A stretch of DNA of 18,961 nt from Ramicandelaber brevisporus. Lineage: Eukaryota > Kickxellomycota > Ramicandelaberales > Ramicandelaberaceae. Each line of letters begins with the position of its first letter. The first letter of the stretch is position 1. The notes beneath the pieces were generated by a model. It worked only from the letters and a program-made list of their open reading frames with translations. It had not been told where the DNA came from and searched no databases. The translations under genes and the position numbers were made by a program. Where the stretch lies: assembly GCA_025201865.1 (NCBI GenBank), contig MU603015.1, forward strand, positions 1 to 18,961, in the 5' to 3' direction. Shown piece by piece: positions 8,501 through 17,100 of this stretch.

Positions 8501-9452
8501 CGGTTGCATTCAACACTGGGTCCGATAATGATGCAGCCTTTGACTTTGACTTTGATTTTGCTGCGGCTGTAGCTGCAGATGCAGACGTAGTGGTGGCTGT
8601 AGATGGCATCATGGCCGAGAATGACAGAGGGACGGTGGTTGGCGATGCATCCAATGGAGAAGCAGCTGTTGTGGCAGCCGATGACCAGCCAGTTAAGCCA
8701 CGAACAGAGTTTGCAGGTGAAACTGGCGCTGGATCCAGACCAAGGCCGGATGGAAGTAAACCTCCGGTAGTTGACGATGGGGAGGCAGAAGCCAGCTCAT
8801 TAAGGAAAGATGCATCGAATATCTCCATTCCCGAAAGCGAGTCTGGCGATAACGAGTCAAGTGAGATACTGCCACCAGCACCACTCATGTTACTTGGCAC
8901 GCTGGTTGCAAACAATCCATTCAATGATGACGCAGACTGCGGTGGCTGTGGCGGTGGCGGTGAGAGAGACGAAGAAGATGGAGGAGAGAGCCCATCGCCA
9001 TTATCAGCAAGGGTCCTTAATGCAAGTTGCATCTGATGAGCCGCATCTGCGGGAGTCTTCAACACTGATGCAAACTCAAGTGGCATTGAATCAATAACGT
9101 TCGTGGCTCCAGAGTTCCATTGAAGCAAGCTGCTATCAATGCCGAGAAGTGAATTCTGACTCTGAGGAGCTGTGGCTCTGCGCTGACTCTGAACCAACGA
9201 TGGTGGAGCTGTTACAACTGGCTGCGTGCCGTTTGCATTCAAAGCGTCCTGGATGAGCTGAAGTTGCTGGAGCTTCTGTAGTTGCTGAAGCTGTTGAATC
9301 TGTTTGAGCAACGTTGCTTCAGAAGCTGGCTGCTGCTGCTGTTGTTGTTGCTGTTGCTGTGGCTGCTGTTGTGGCTGCTGCTGCTGTGATAGGCCAGCAA
9401 GCAGAGCTTGAAGCATCTCGGCCGATGCTGGCAATGTTGCAGACTGATTCAT
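5565..9452 (-). CDS. SREBP-type membrane-bound bHLH transcription factor
   Basis: A 1295-residue protein with the SREBP plan. Residues 1-70 hold a polyglutamine tract (about 23-41) and a Q/L-rich helix, probably activating. S/A/P-rich linker follows. The bHLH begins near 374: A-H-N-A-I-E-R-R-Y-R at 379-388 has the SREBP-specific tyrosine (Y387), which allows binding to sterol response elements as well as E-boxes. Helix 1 runs to about 405, helix 2 starts near 463, with an unusually long loop. Two hydrophobic segments at 621-638 and 689-710 enclose a 50-residue luminal loop, and a cytosolic C-terminal half (711-1295) matches the place of the fungal SREBP regulatory domain. Family role: ER-held factor released by proteolysis for sterol or low-oxygen response. 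The ATG at 9452 is chosen; the frame extends five codons further only via TTG. Confidence 0.93.
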   Translation of the reverse strand: MNQSATLPASAEMLQALLAGLSQQQQPQQQPQQQQQQQQQQPASEATLLKQIQQLQQLQKLQQLQLIQDALNANGTQPVVTAPPSLVQSQRRATAPQSQNSLLGIDSSLLQWNSGATNVIDSMPLEFASVLKTPADAAHQMQLALRTLADNGDGLSPPSSSSLSPPPPQPPQSASSLNGLFATSVPSNMSGAGGSISLDSLSPDSLSGMEIFDASFLNELASASPSSTTGGLLPSGLGLDPAPVSPANSVRGLTGWSSAATTAASPLDASPTTVPLSFSAMMPSTATTTSASAATAAAKSKSKSKAASLSDPVLNATASSTIDIKESASTLALNAARDVPATLVTGPTVDNSTASAAPAGRGRQSAKTKQQAAEGRKKAHNAIERRYRNNINDRIKDLRNAVPALCYPVPPSAEPLLPHEVKKGRKRRAGEVDEEDDGDDYMEGPLTGNEIIVDGIVATSRNNKAIVLRKGTEYIYYLRKSVERLRRESAAFKAALESFPGGQEFVSTILSEIGKLKSEIPDCPFVEGYADPNSLGGAPSIIDPLSLQAAPMDPPSPAASSTSSRDDVEVHRIKRERLSSASDFADILSPASLGVFSDSGGEFSPTRSTASPSGGGVAPRLLLAVFMGISFFGVPFSSTSSGDGAATAAAAGYPHSHSAHQAAHVMDDSVYSSSFISASSVANLQWSSFLPTIVFTLCLLMYLYLDGVFARIFGFANAIKASCTGTEKTRRALQVNDQALKDRYSSLRDTAQAVHGHYVPAHPLASFATALWSMARYSFRNILAFKSKKIVESASSDSSDVGSSNTTSTSASNGSADSAADENASGNGAVNVRAEVLLQMCELELLEPPTLRSIGHRAHTLASLYIISRDPSLRTPLLQRIRMAAALHVHYVLTHAKFAVAVPPETTRALVTTILGRSLSGISASSPTPSPENRALVQLASQLRADPARVAYYDGVIANQSLQRRIGRHGEPVAACADVAGLHSLANALRSFISDKMPEAVPEIAAAGSLTHGSPNPLIRWCGFAAASLLAHCRVFSSSGSSSDASVSSGKNASAWNAPVSQRRSELAAATMMILAKSPLVANDPRCVYISLVIAAVATAVSGELEQANAIYERAEASRMKNASGSSGTTMLALAAAGQQDLSTIDSIIKCLEFMAANTAMATRWYIWRSVREAEVAAEIAAAVAANALSVGDDDEDTETVSTVVDSDVECEPVSSKPATGKAVPSASNADPEIEIKSALLASMNSRQLRASLLQQLSALRRMSPADVGVKDGATVRTYGAMYQKYMQAIVATAC
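9329..9387 (-). repeat. CAG/CAA tract encoding polyglutamine in SREBP
   Basis: Mixed CAG and CAA codons on the minus strand encode glutamine runs broken by prolines at residues about 23-41. Mixed codons suggest some purifying selection on the peptide or old age of the tract. Confidence 0.85.
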
Positions 9453-9554
9453 ACCGCCGACCACCAAAAGACTGCTTCAGTAGTTGTAGCTGTTCAAAAG
9501 ACAAGGCAGAGTGTAGGCAGCAGCAGAAGGGATAATAGTTCGGAACGGAATCAG

Positions 9555-9611
9555 TCAGAGGCAAAGATGGCTACGAACAAATACCTCCATCGGCCACCAG
9601 ATATGCATCAT
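9555..9611 (-). other. Possible 18-codon uORF in the SREBP leader
   Basis: Three in-frame ATGs (first bases 9611, 9608 and 9590) share one TGA at 9557-9555. The second has A at -3. They are the only minus-strand ATGs within about 160 bases of the SREBP ATG. If the transcript begins upstream of 9611 this is a true uORF; the transcription start cannot be read from sequence. Confidence 0.4.
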
Positions 9612-9630
9612 ACGATGGCGGTCTGGGTGG

Positions 9631-9639
9631 TCAGCCCAC
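9631..9639 (+). promoter_or_regulatory. Near-match to a sterol response element
   Basis: TCAGCCCAC differs at one base from the SRE core TCACNCCAC and sits about 180 bases upstream of the SREBP ATG. It overlaps a CCCA repeat, so it may be chance. The nearby CCAAT box is the usual partner site of SREBPs in animals. Confidence 0.22.
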
Positions 9640-9733
9640 CCACCCACCTTGCCTTTTTTCTCTCTCCCCTATTCTTTCTTTTTCTTTCTCTCCCTGCTTC
9701 GCTCTCACAGGAAATACAGGAACGGGAACACCG

Positions 9734-9738
9734 ATTGG
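9734..9738 (-). promoter_or_regulatory. CCAAT box upstream of SREBP
   Basis: On the minus strand the site reads CAGCCAATCGG, a full match to the NF-Y/HAP consensus including flanks (purine-purine-CCAAT-S-R). It lies about 285 bases before the SREBP ATG, in the right orientation for that gene. Confidence 0.4.
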
Positions 9739-9866
9739 CTGCAGCTTTGTACCATTATTCGCTCGCTCGCCACCTCAATTCCTTTGCAAAAATAAAATAA
9801 AACTGCAAAACAAAACAAAACGAAATGAAATAAAATAAAGGTTAGCAAGTAGAGTCGCTCTGTTTT

Positions 9867-10802
9867 TCAGGCCTCGGTTGGAGGGATGATTGCATACTGG
9901 TGCTCACCGCTTCGCTCGTACTCGTACATGTCAAGCGCAACAATGCAGCTCTCACGAACAACCCGCTCTGGATCATTGACAAACTTGCGCAATGCATCAT
10001 AGCACTCATCGGTGGCAATGCTTCCCAGCGCCTCAGCGCATTCATGTCTAACCATGCCAATCTCATTCATGTTCTCGAGCGACTTGATGAGAGCTGGAAC
10101 ACTGTGCTCATTCTGCATCTGACCAAACACAAAGCCAATCTCGTGGCGGAACAGCGCACTCTCATCGTTGAGGCCCTCGGCCAGTGCAAGAACGGACTCG
10201 CGGTCGCCGCGGTTACGGAGTGCAAACATGGCGCGGTAGCGCTCAAACAGTGGACGCTTCGCGTCAAGAAGAATACCGCGCAATGCGTCGGTAGACTCCG
10301 AAGCGTAGCCAGCTGGTGCCGGATCGACCGAGGCATACACGCTGGATGGACCTTCCTCGCCGTTCTGCTGAGCTGGAGCAGTGCCGGTCTTCTTGGCCTG
10401 GTCGAATCGAATCTTGTCGATAGCAATCTCGCATGTCTCGCGCACAGACTTGTCACCATCCTTCAAGTACTTTTCGAGAATACTGAGCGATTCTGGCTGC
10501 GCAATCGCACCCAGTGCCTCGGCAGCCTCATGGCGCACCATTGCATCCTCGCTCATCGTCTCCAAAACCCGCTCAAGAACTGGAATGGCAGCTGGGTTGC
10601 CAATCTGGCCGAGAACGTAGGCGAGCTCATGCTTGAGCAGAGCAGAGTCGTCCGCAAAGGCCTTGCCGATAATCTCGACACTCTCGGCGTCGCCCAGGCC
10701 CTTGAGAGAGAAAAGTACACGGAACCGCTCGGCAAGAGAAGTGTTGCCGGACTTGTTGAGAAGCAGATCCTCGAGCTGCTGGTGTTGTGCTGTCTTGGTC
10801 AT
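9867..10802 (-). CDS. Deoxyhypusine hydroxylase (HEAT-repeat di-iron enzyme)
   Basis: A 311-residue protein of normal family length. It catalyses the last step of hypusine formation on translation factor eIF5A, hydroxylating deoxyhypusine in the cytosol. It is built from two halves of E-Z type HEAT repeats, and the four His-Glu pairs that bind the two irons are all present: H58-E59, H91-E92, H220-E221 and H253-E254, each in the setting [LM]-x-[RK]-H-E-x-x-x-x-x-G. The halves are separated by a linker rich in A/G/S/E at about 165-195. The ATG at 10802 has G at -3. No intron is needed. The equivalent yeast gene is LIA1. The gene shares a divergent promoter region with the acyl-CoA synthetase gene. 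All expected catalytic residues are seen, so activity is likely. Confidence 0.96.
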   Translation of the reverse strand: MTKTAQHQQLEDLLLNKSGNTSLAERFRVLFSLKGLGDAESVEIIGKAFADDSALLKHELAYVLGQIGNPAAIPVLERVLETMSEDAMVRHEAAEALGAIAQPESLSILEKYLKDGDKSVRETCEIAIDKIRFDQAKKTGTAPAQQNGEEGPSSVYASVDPAPAGYASESTDALRGILLDAKRPLFERYRAMFALRNRGDRESVLALAEGLNDESALFRHEIGFVFGQMQNEHSVPALIKSLENMNEIGMVRHECAEALGSIATDECYDALRKFVNDPERVVRESCIVALDMYEYERSGEHQYAIIPPTEA

Positions 10803-10994
10803 CTCTTGTGGAGATCGAGTATGTGTGTGTGTATGTGTATGGGTGTGTGGTTTTTTTTTTTTGCTCTGAGTTTGTTTGGAAGAAGATCCTGAGGCGTTGA
10901 AACAGCCTCCCCAAACTAGTCAGGACTTGTCCATATTAAAACAATTTCAATAGCAAGAAACACCCAATCTGATACTCTCAAATCATATAAGCAT

Positions 10995-11037
10995 CATTCA
11001 TTCATTCTTTCTTTATTTCTTTCTTTCTTTCTTTCTC
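10995..11037. repeat. TTTC/ATTC tetranucleotide microsatellite
   Basis: About ten tetranucleotide units, first ATTC then TTTC with one ATTT interruption, in the middle of the divergent promoter region. Simple repeat. Confidence 0.85.
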
Positions 11038-11155
11038 TGAACAGGAACCCAGATTATCTTGGATGTGTCGCTGTGTCCGATAGTCAACATCGAGTTGCTA
11101 AGCCGGTTGCAATGACATAATGAGACTGGATCGGCATTTTTGTCATTAATGATGG

Positions 11156-11173
11156 CCGACTACCACCAGTCGG
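11156..11173. repeat. Perfect 6-bp inverted repeat with 6-base loop
   Basis: CCGACT, loop ACCACC, AGTCGG. It lies roughly midway in the divergent promoter region, so it may be a dimeric-protein binding site or chance. It is not followed by a T-run, and rho-independent termination is not expected in a eukaryote. Confidence 0.35.
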
Positions 11174-11568
11174 GATGGTATCCTATGCACATTGGAGATG
11201 GCTGAATATCCATCGACGTCATGATAAGCCCGAGCGGCTATCCTTCATTTTGAGTATAGGAGTAGAGGTAAAAGAGGGAGAAGAGCAAGAAGAGGGAGAG
11301 GAAGAGAGAGAGGGGGAGCAATTTGAAACTATTAAACTTGAGGAGTTCCTTATATTGCGGATGGGAATATAGTCTCCCTTGAGCACGTTGAAGAGCATTA
11401 ATCTCCTTCGCGCAGCTTTTGTGGAGAAGAAGATTGTCCGGTCTCTTTCTCATCATCCAGAGCTCAGCACCTTGTTACCCTCACGAATAATCTCTTTACA
11501 CACACCATCCCATAGTCACACTCTAATATTTTTTTAATTATTGCTTACATATATATCTATCTTGTTTG

Positions 11569-13869
11569 ATGAGTGCCTTTGAGGAACATATCAAGGCCGA
11601 GAAGGCTGTCAACGCTGGCTCCGAGTTCAAATCCCTTGACGAAGGCATCGACATCTCCGATGACCAGTCCATTCTTCGTGCTTACGAAGTTCCCAATTCC
11701 GCCACACCCGGCTCCAGTCCCATTTATCGCCATCCCTTTGCCAAAGACGAACTGGTCACCACCCCACATCCTTCATTCCGCACTCCGTACGACGCGATTG
11801 GATTCTGTCTCGAAGTGTATGCCGACCGTCCATTTCTGGGTCAGCGCGTGTTTGACAAGGCCACCGGCACGTTTGGCAACCAGTTTGAATGGATCACGTA
11901 CAAGCAGACATGGGATGTCGTGAACTTGATTGGTGCTGGATTGATTGATTTGCATCATCGTGCGTTTCCAGGAGAAGACGTCAAGCATTCGCACTTTAGC
12001 GTGGCGATTTATGCACCGAACCGGCCAGAGTGGCGTCTGACTGAGTTGGCATCCGTGCTGTACAGCTGTCCGTCGGTGGCACTGTACGATACATTGGGTC
12101 CAGATTCTGTCAAGTACATTTTGGAACATTCACAGGCACCAGTGGCTGTGGTGTCCTTTGACAAGATTAGTGACGTACTGCGCGCAGTCACACTCTCATC
12201 CACGAACAGTGGCACTGCTGACGGCCAACAGCAAGTGCAGGCTGGCGAACGGCACTTGAAGATTGTTGTGTGCATGGACAACTTTGACGATGTCATCGGC
12301 ACTCCCGTGAAGTTTGTGCCCGCTAAACCGCCGCGTGATGGTCGCAAGGTTCCTGGCGTGTCTCGTCCGCCTGGCCAGTACTCGGTCCAGTCAGTGCAGC
12401 TCATCAAGGATTGGGCTGCCTCGCTCGGTATCTTGCTCGTCGATTGGAAGGAGCTGCTCGAGATTGGACGCACGTGCCACAACAAGTATCCACATGTACA
12501 GCCGCAGCCAGAAGACGTGGCGTCGGTTGTTTACTCTTCGGGCACTTCAGGAACTCCACGCGGTTGCCTGATCCTTCACCGCAACATTGTGGCCAGCGCC
12601 GGTGCCGCAGTTGCTTCAAACATGCGTCCAAAGTGCGAGCTCGTCATGCTGTCGTATCTCCCCTTGGCTCATGTCTATGGTCGTGCTGCCGAGATTCTGA
12701 CCATGCTGCTCGGCGGCCGCATTGGCTATTGGTGCAATGATCACACTCGTCTCATTGAAGACCTGCAGATTCTCAAGCCAACTCTCTTTGCATCGGTGCC
12801 GCGCGTTCTCAACAAGATATACGACCGTATCCTGGCCAGTACCGTGGAGGCGCCGCGCTCTCGCGGTTTGATTTGCCGCAAGGCTTTCCGTGACAAGCTG
12901 GCCAACTTGGAGGCTGGCTTGGGCAACAAGCATTGGCTGTGGGACTCGCTCATCTTTTGGCAGGTCCGCGCTGTGCTTGGTGGCCGCATCGAGCTCATCA
13001 CTTCTGGGTCGGCTCCAATCGACCAAAAGGTGATCAATGGCTTGCGTGTAGCGCTGGTGTGTGACATTGTCGAGGGCTACGGCCAGACTGAAACTTCGTC
13101 AATCTCCTGCTTCACGCAGAAGGGCGAGTTCATTGCCGGCCATGTTGGAATCCCAGCACCGTGCAACGAGATCAAGTTGGTGGATGTGCCTGACCTGGGC
13201 TACTTTGCTACCGACAAGCCGCATCCGCGTGGTGAGATTTGTATTCGTGGCGGAAACGTGTTTGGTGGCTACCATCGCGACGAGGCAGCGACGCGCCAGG
13301 CTCTGGGTACAGAGGGATGGCTGTATTCTGGCGACATTGGTCGCATCAATGAAGATGGCACACTGACGATTATTGACCGCAAGAAGGCACTGGTCAAACT
13401 GGCTCAGGGTGAGTATGTGGCGACAGAGGCTGTGGAGAATGTGTACATGCTGTCGATTCTGGTTGAGCAAATGTATGTGCATGGCAACTCGCTCGAGTCT
13501 CAGCTGGTTGGTGTGATTGTACCGGATGAAGATAACTTTGTACCTTGGGCCCGTAACATCGTCAAGGACAGGCCAGCTCCAAACTGTAGCGGCGTTTGGG
13601 TGTACCGCGAGCTGTGCAAGGAGGTGGATGTGCGCAAGGCTTTGATGAAAGCACTGGACAAGATTGCCAAGGAGCGCAAGCTGGCTGGATTCGAGCAGGT
13701 GAAGGCTATCCGTATTGAGCCAGAGCTGATGAGCATCGAGAATGGTCTTTTCACGCCAACCATGAAGATCAAGCGCCACGAATGTGCAAAGTATTACGCC
13801 AAGCAAATTAAGGAAATGTACGAGGAACTTCATGCGGCCATTCCCAAGGCAGCTGCATTTGAACTTTAA
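11569..13869 (+). CDS. Long-chain acyl-CoA synthetase
   Basis: A 766-residue member of the AMP-binding (ANL) superfamily. It activates long-chain fatty acids to acyl-CoA through an acyl-AMP intermediate. The P-loop is Y-S-S-G-T-S-G-T-P-R-G at 322-332, where the usual Lys is Arg. The adenine-site motif E-G-Y-G-Q-T-E is at 502-508. The FACS signature runs from Y-S-G-D-I-G (586) through I-I-D-R-K-K to K-L-A-Q-G-E-Y (about 616), and the C-terminal catalytic lysine is in T-P-T-M-K (K733). These traits resemble the ACSL1/plant LACS branch. The C-terminus F-E-L is not a peroxisomal PTS1, no signal peptide or clear membrane helix is seen, so location is open. The start is the ATG after a TTG; context is weak (T at -3). 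Usual length is about 660-700, so the N-terminus is somewhat long. Confidence 0.95.
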   Translation: MSAFEEHIKAEKAVNAGSEFKSLDEGIDISDDQSILRAYEVPNSATPGSSPIYRHPFAKDELVTTPHPSFRTPYDAIGFCLEVYADRPFLGQRVFDKATGTFGNQFEWITYKQTWDVVNLIGAGLIDLHHRAFPGEDVKHSHFSVAIYAPNRPEWRLTELASVLYSCPSVALYDTLGPDSVKYILEHSQAPVAVVSFDKISDVLRAVTLSSTNSGTADGQQQVQAGERHLKIVVCMDNFDDVIGTPVKFVPAKPPRDGRKVPGVSRPPGQYSVQSVQLIKDWAASLGILLVDWKELLEIGRTCHNKYPHVQPQPEDVASVVYSSGTSGTPRGCLILHRNIVASAGAAVASNMRPKCELVMLSYLPLAHVYGRAAEILTMLLGGRIGYWCNDHTRLIEDLQILKPTLFASVPRVLNKIYDRILASTVEAPRSRGLICRKAFRDKLANLEAGLGNKHWLWDSLIFWQVRAVLGGRIELITSGSAPIDQKVINGLRVALVCDIVEGYGQTETSSISCFTQKGEFIAGHVGIPAPCNEIKLVDVPDLGYFATDKPHPRGEICIRGGNVFGGYHRDEAATRQALGTEGWLYSGDIGRINEDGTLTIIDRKKALVKLAQGEYVATEAVENVYMLSILVEQMYVHGNSLESQLVGVIVPDEDNFVPWARNIVKDRPAPNCSGVWVYRELCKEVDVRKALMKALDKIAKERKLAGFEQVKAIRIEPELMSIENGLFTPTMKIKRHECAKYYAKQIKEMYEELHAAIPKAAAFEL

Positions 13870-14109
13870 TCAGTAATTTAATATATTAATACTATAACTC
13901 TTTTTATACATGAAACAGCAACTTCCCTTCTCAGATGGAACATGTGGATAGCAAGGAGATGTGCATTTGTATGTATTTGCATGTTGGGTCTTTCGCGTTG
14001 TTATCTTCTTTTTTATTTACTATTGTAGCTGTGAGATCGCTTTGTTTGTTTTCTTTTTGTTTGACATTATTTTTTTGTTTGTCCTTGCCGATTGTTGCTG
14101 TTGTTGCGA
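13870..14109 (+). other. Tandem intergenic gap before Elg1
   Basis: This 240-bp gap must hold the acyl-CoA synthetase 3' end (AT-rich to about 13910) and the Elg1 promoter and leader (T-rich, TTTG units at about 14038-14082). Several out-of-frame ATGs occur between 13935 and 13985; one (13935) opens a 73-codon frame that runs past the Elg1 start. Whether they are in the mRNA is not known. Confidence 0.5.
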
Positions 14110-17100
14110 ATGGGGCACAAAGCTGGCGAAGCTTCCAGCTCAAAGAAAGCCAGTAGCGACGACACTGCGGCAAGTACAGCAGACGCAGATCAGCCCGACA
14201 AGCAGCAGGAATCTCAGCGTCCGAAGCGCAGTCTTCAATCGTTCTTTGTCAGGAAGAAGACGTTAGAATCTGCTCAAGTCGAGAGTGATGCAATCCAGCC
14301 AGCCAACAATGAGGATGATGCATTGGCTGAGAAACAAACAGTTCCAGAGCAGCCGCAGCAGCAACAACAACAACAAAAACAAAAGCACCACCAACAACAG
14401 CAGCGTCTCGTGCAGGCCACATTGGATTCTAACGGTCGAACGCGAAAGCATGCACGCAAAATATCTGGTGTTGTCGCTGATGCCGTTGCTGTGGTAGGTA
14501 ATGGTGCTGTAAAAGATGAGCCAATGGCATCTAAAAGGACACGGCGTGATAGAGCATCCAACAATGCACTTAACAAGAATCTGGAGACATTCATGATGTT
14601 GGACGTACTGCTGGATGAGCATGAAACTGGTGTTCCGATCCAGGAACAGTCAAATATCATCTCATCAGTGACGCCTGATCCAGCAGCAGTAAATAAAGAC
14701 ATGAAAAATGAAGAGGAACCGCCATCACAGAAGCAGGAACAGCCAGCACCAGTCAAACCAATGAGACCCATTTGCCCAATCTTTCTTCCACGGCAACCTC
14801 GACAATCTCAACAGCAACAGCAACAACAACAACAACAACAACAACAGCAACAACAACAGCAACAACAGCAACAACAAACATCACAGTCTGTGCCTATATC
14901 CACTCCTGCGAGTATCTTTACAGCACCAGTCGAAAAGTCAAAATCCAAACAGAACCGAGATCAAGTGCATGATTTCTTCCTGACACCAGCTGAACGGAAA
15001 AGACGGCGAGAGGCAAAAGAGGCTGCGGAAGCCGCCGCGAGAGCTGCATTACGTTCATCACAGGCAGAACCTTTGGTGGTAAACGGGCGAAGTGCGTCAG
15101 AGCCAGCAACCAGTCAGAAACGACATCGATTCAAAGAGGAGAAGGTCATTCCGATGGCACCGTATCCAGACTGGGCAACATTTGGTGAAGGTGGTTATGT
15201 TGGTTTGATATCCAGCAGTGACAGCAATCCTCGCTCTGATGCAGCGGCGATTCGGCTTCCTCCAGGGCTCACCATTCGAAGTGATCCTTGTCCGAGCAGC
15301 TCTAGATTGGATTCGTATAAGATTCCTGAATTCTTGCTTCATTTCGGCCCGAGTGCCCAGAATAGACATTCGACATCTCATACATTTTCTGCACCACCAG
15401 CATCATCAGCATCTCCAGCAACAGCATATCCGGCATCGCCAGAGCCTGCAATTGGGGATGAAGCTATAGACACAGATACACTCAGCCAATCATCAGTAAT
15501 AGCAATGGCTCGCGATATTACTCAGCGTAGCTTAATGAATTCTCTATCAGCAGAGTTGTCTTGGCCACAGCGATACAAGCCAACCAAGTCATCGCACATC
15601 TTGGGTAACCAACAGTCTGCTCAATACTTGGCAACATGGCTTGAGGCATCAAAGGTAACCCAGCTAGCAGCTCTACCACTCGGCAATAGCAATGGTAATG
15701 GCGGCAGCAACAACAGCAACAACAGAAGTAGCAATAGTAATAGCAGTCAGCGGAGGAAAGGTGGCCAGGGAAGCAACAAGGAGCGAGACACAAAACGGAA
15801 ACGAACTGGAGGAAAGCGTGGATGGCTATCAACTGGCAACGCAAGTAGTGATGAGGACATTGCATATGATGTTTATGGTGCACGTGTTCGAATGAATGAT
15901 GATTACATTGAGACTCGAATGAGAGAGATTGATCCAGAGTATGCAGACCAAATTGAACACGAAGAAATGCTGGCAGAAATGTACCAACCCAGCCATTCAT
16001 CTCTAGATGGTTCCAGCAATAGCAGCAGTAACAGCGGCGGTAGTAGTGGTAACAGTGGAAGCAGTGGTATTAATGTATATTTGGCAGCAAGAATGCAATC
16101 TGTGGCATCACGTGCATCATTCACAGCGGTCGGGCAGCTGTTTAATCAGGCATTAAAGCGCAGCAACATTGTGGTTATCACCGGCCCAGTTGGATGTGGC
16201 AAAACAGCGGCAGTGTATGCATGTGCTGAGTCTGCTGGTTATCATGTGCATGAAGTCAATGCTGGCTCAATGCGACGGTCGGGTAAAGCACTGACTGAAC
16301 TGTTTGGTGAAATCTCCAAATCGCATCGAGTCACAAATGAAGTATGTAGCGGCAGAAGCAGTAGCTTTGATTCCGCCAATATACTTCCACCGCCATCTAC
16401 TGTAACTGCCACTACGACTGCCAGTGTTACTACCACTACTGCTACTACCAGCGAGAGTGTAGATTCCTCAGCAACATTGTCCACACCTGCTCAAGTGCTC
16501 ATACTGATTGAGGATGCTGACATTTGGTTTGATGAAGATCGCGGCGCTTGGACTGCGCTCCAGTCACTCGCTGAATCATCCCGTCGTCCAATTGTGCTTG
16601 TTTGTAACAATATTACACTACTGCCACGCGATGTCATCAACCCACGTCGGGTGTTATTCTTTGAACGGCCATCAGCTCGAGATTTGGCATTGTTATCATA
16701 TGTGTATCTCTGCGATGCTTTGCAGCGAGATCAATCTGTAACTTCTCGGTCTGACATTGACGTATTGGAGCAAGTTGCACATGCTCACAACTGTGATATC
16801 AGAGCTACACTGCACTATGTTGAGGTTGTGGCAAGACTCATGACATCAAAGCATTGCTCACTTGCAGCGGCAGTTGGATCATCTCTAGCACGATCACAGC
16901 AATCACTTCCAAAGACAATATGGCGCAGTGAGTGCAAAGAGTGCGGTTTAGCTGAAATGGCATCAACAGCCGAGGAAATGTCGCTTGCTCTTGCACTATT
17001 CCACAGTGATCATCCGCATCGACAGCATCATTGTGAACCACCAAATACAGCCGATCTCATCAATGGCATCAGATACACTAATTTTGAACTTACTCGTGAC

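Larger units (their letters stand above)
9453..9866. other. Intergenic: SREBP promoter/leader and DOHH 3' region
   Basis: No gene is seen in these 414 bp. The right part (about 9785-9840) is made of AAAAT/CAAAA units and should be the DOHH 3' end. The centre has a CCCA repeat, a long CT-rich stretch on the plus strand (about 9650-9710) and a CCAAT box on the minus strand. A short uORF lies within 160 bases of the SREBP start. Confidence 0.6.
10803..11568. other. Divergent promoter region of DOHH and acyl-CoA synthetase
   Basis: These 766 bp contain no supported gene. Near DOHH lie a TG-rich tract (10820-10849) and a run of 12 Ts (10851-10862). A TTTC/ATTC microsatellite occupies about 10995-11037 and a purine-rich stretch 11265-11322. 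Candidate sites: an inverted CCAAT (ATTGG at 11191-11195) and a 7-of-8 match to the palindrome TGACGTCA near 11214-11221. A 6-bp-stem hairpin is at 11156-11173. The acyl-CoA synthetase leader is CA/T-rich. No tRNA or snoRNA could be supported. Confidence 0.55.

Noticed and set aside
8323-9036. 237-codon plus-strand frame inside SREBP
   Set aside because: Antisense shadow of the S/A/P-rich linker of SREBP; its D/A/V-rich content follows from the antisense of biased codons.
11150-11201. C/D-box snoRNA candidate (TGATGG ... CTGA)
   Set aside because: The C box is imperfect, no terminal stem pairs the flanks, and no C'/D' boxes were seen; these short motifs occur by chance.
13099-13833. 244-codon minus-strand frame inside the acyl-CoA synthetase
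   Set aside because: Antisense of conserved motifs of the synthetase (FACS signature); no independent features.
13858-13869. Peroxisomal PTS1 on the acyl-CoA synthetase
   Set aside because: The last three residues F-E-L do not fit the S-K-L-type consensus.
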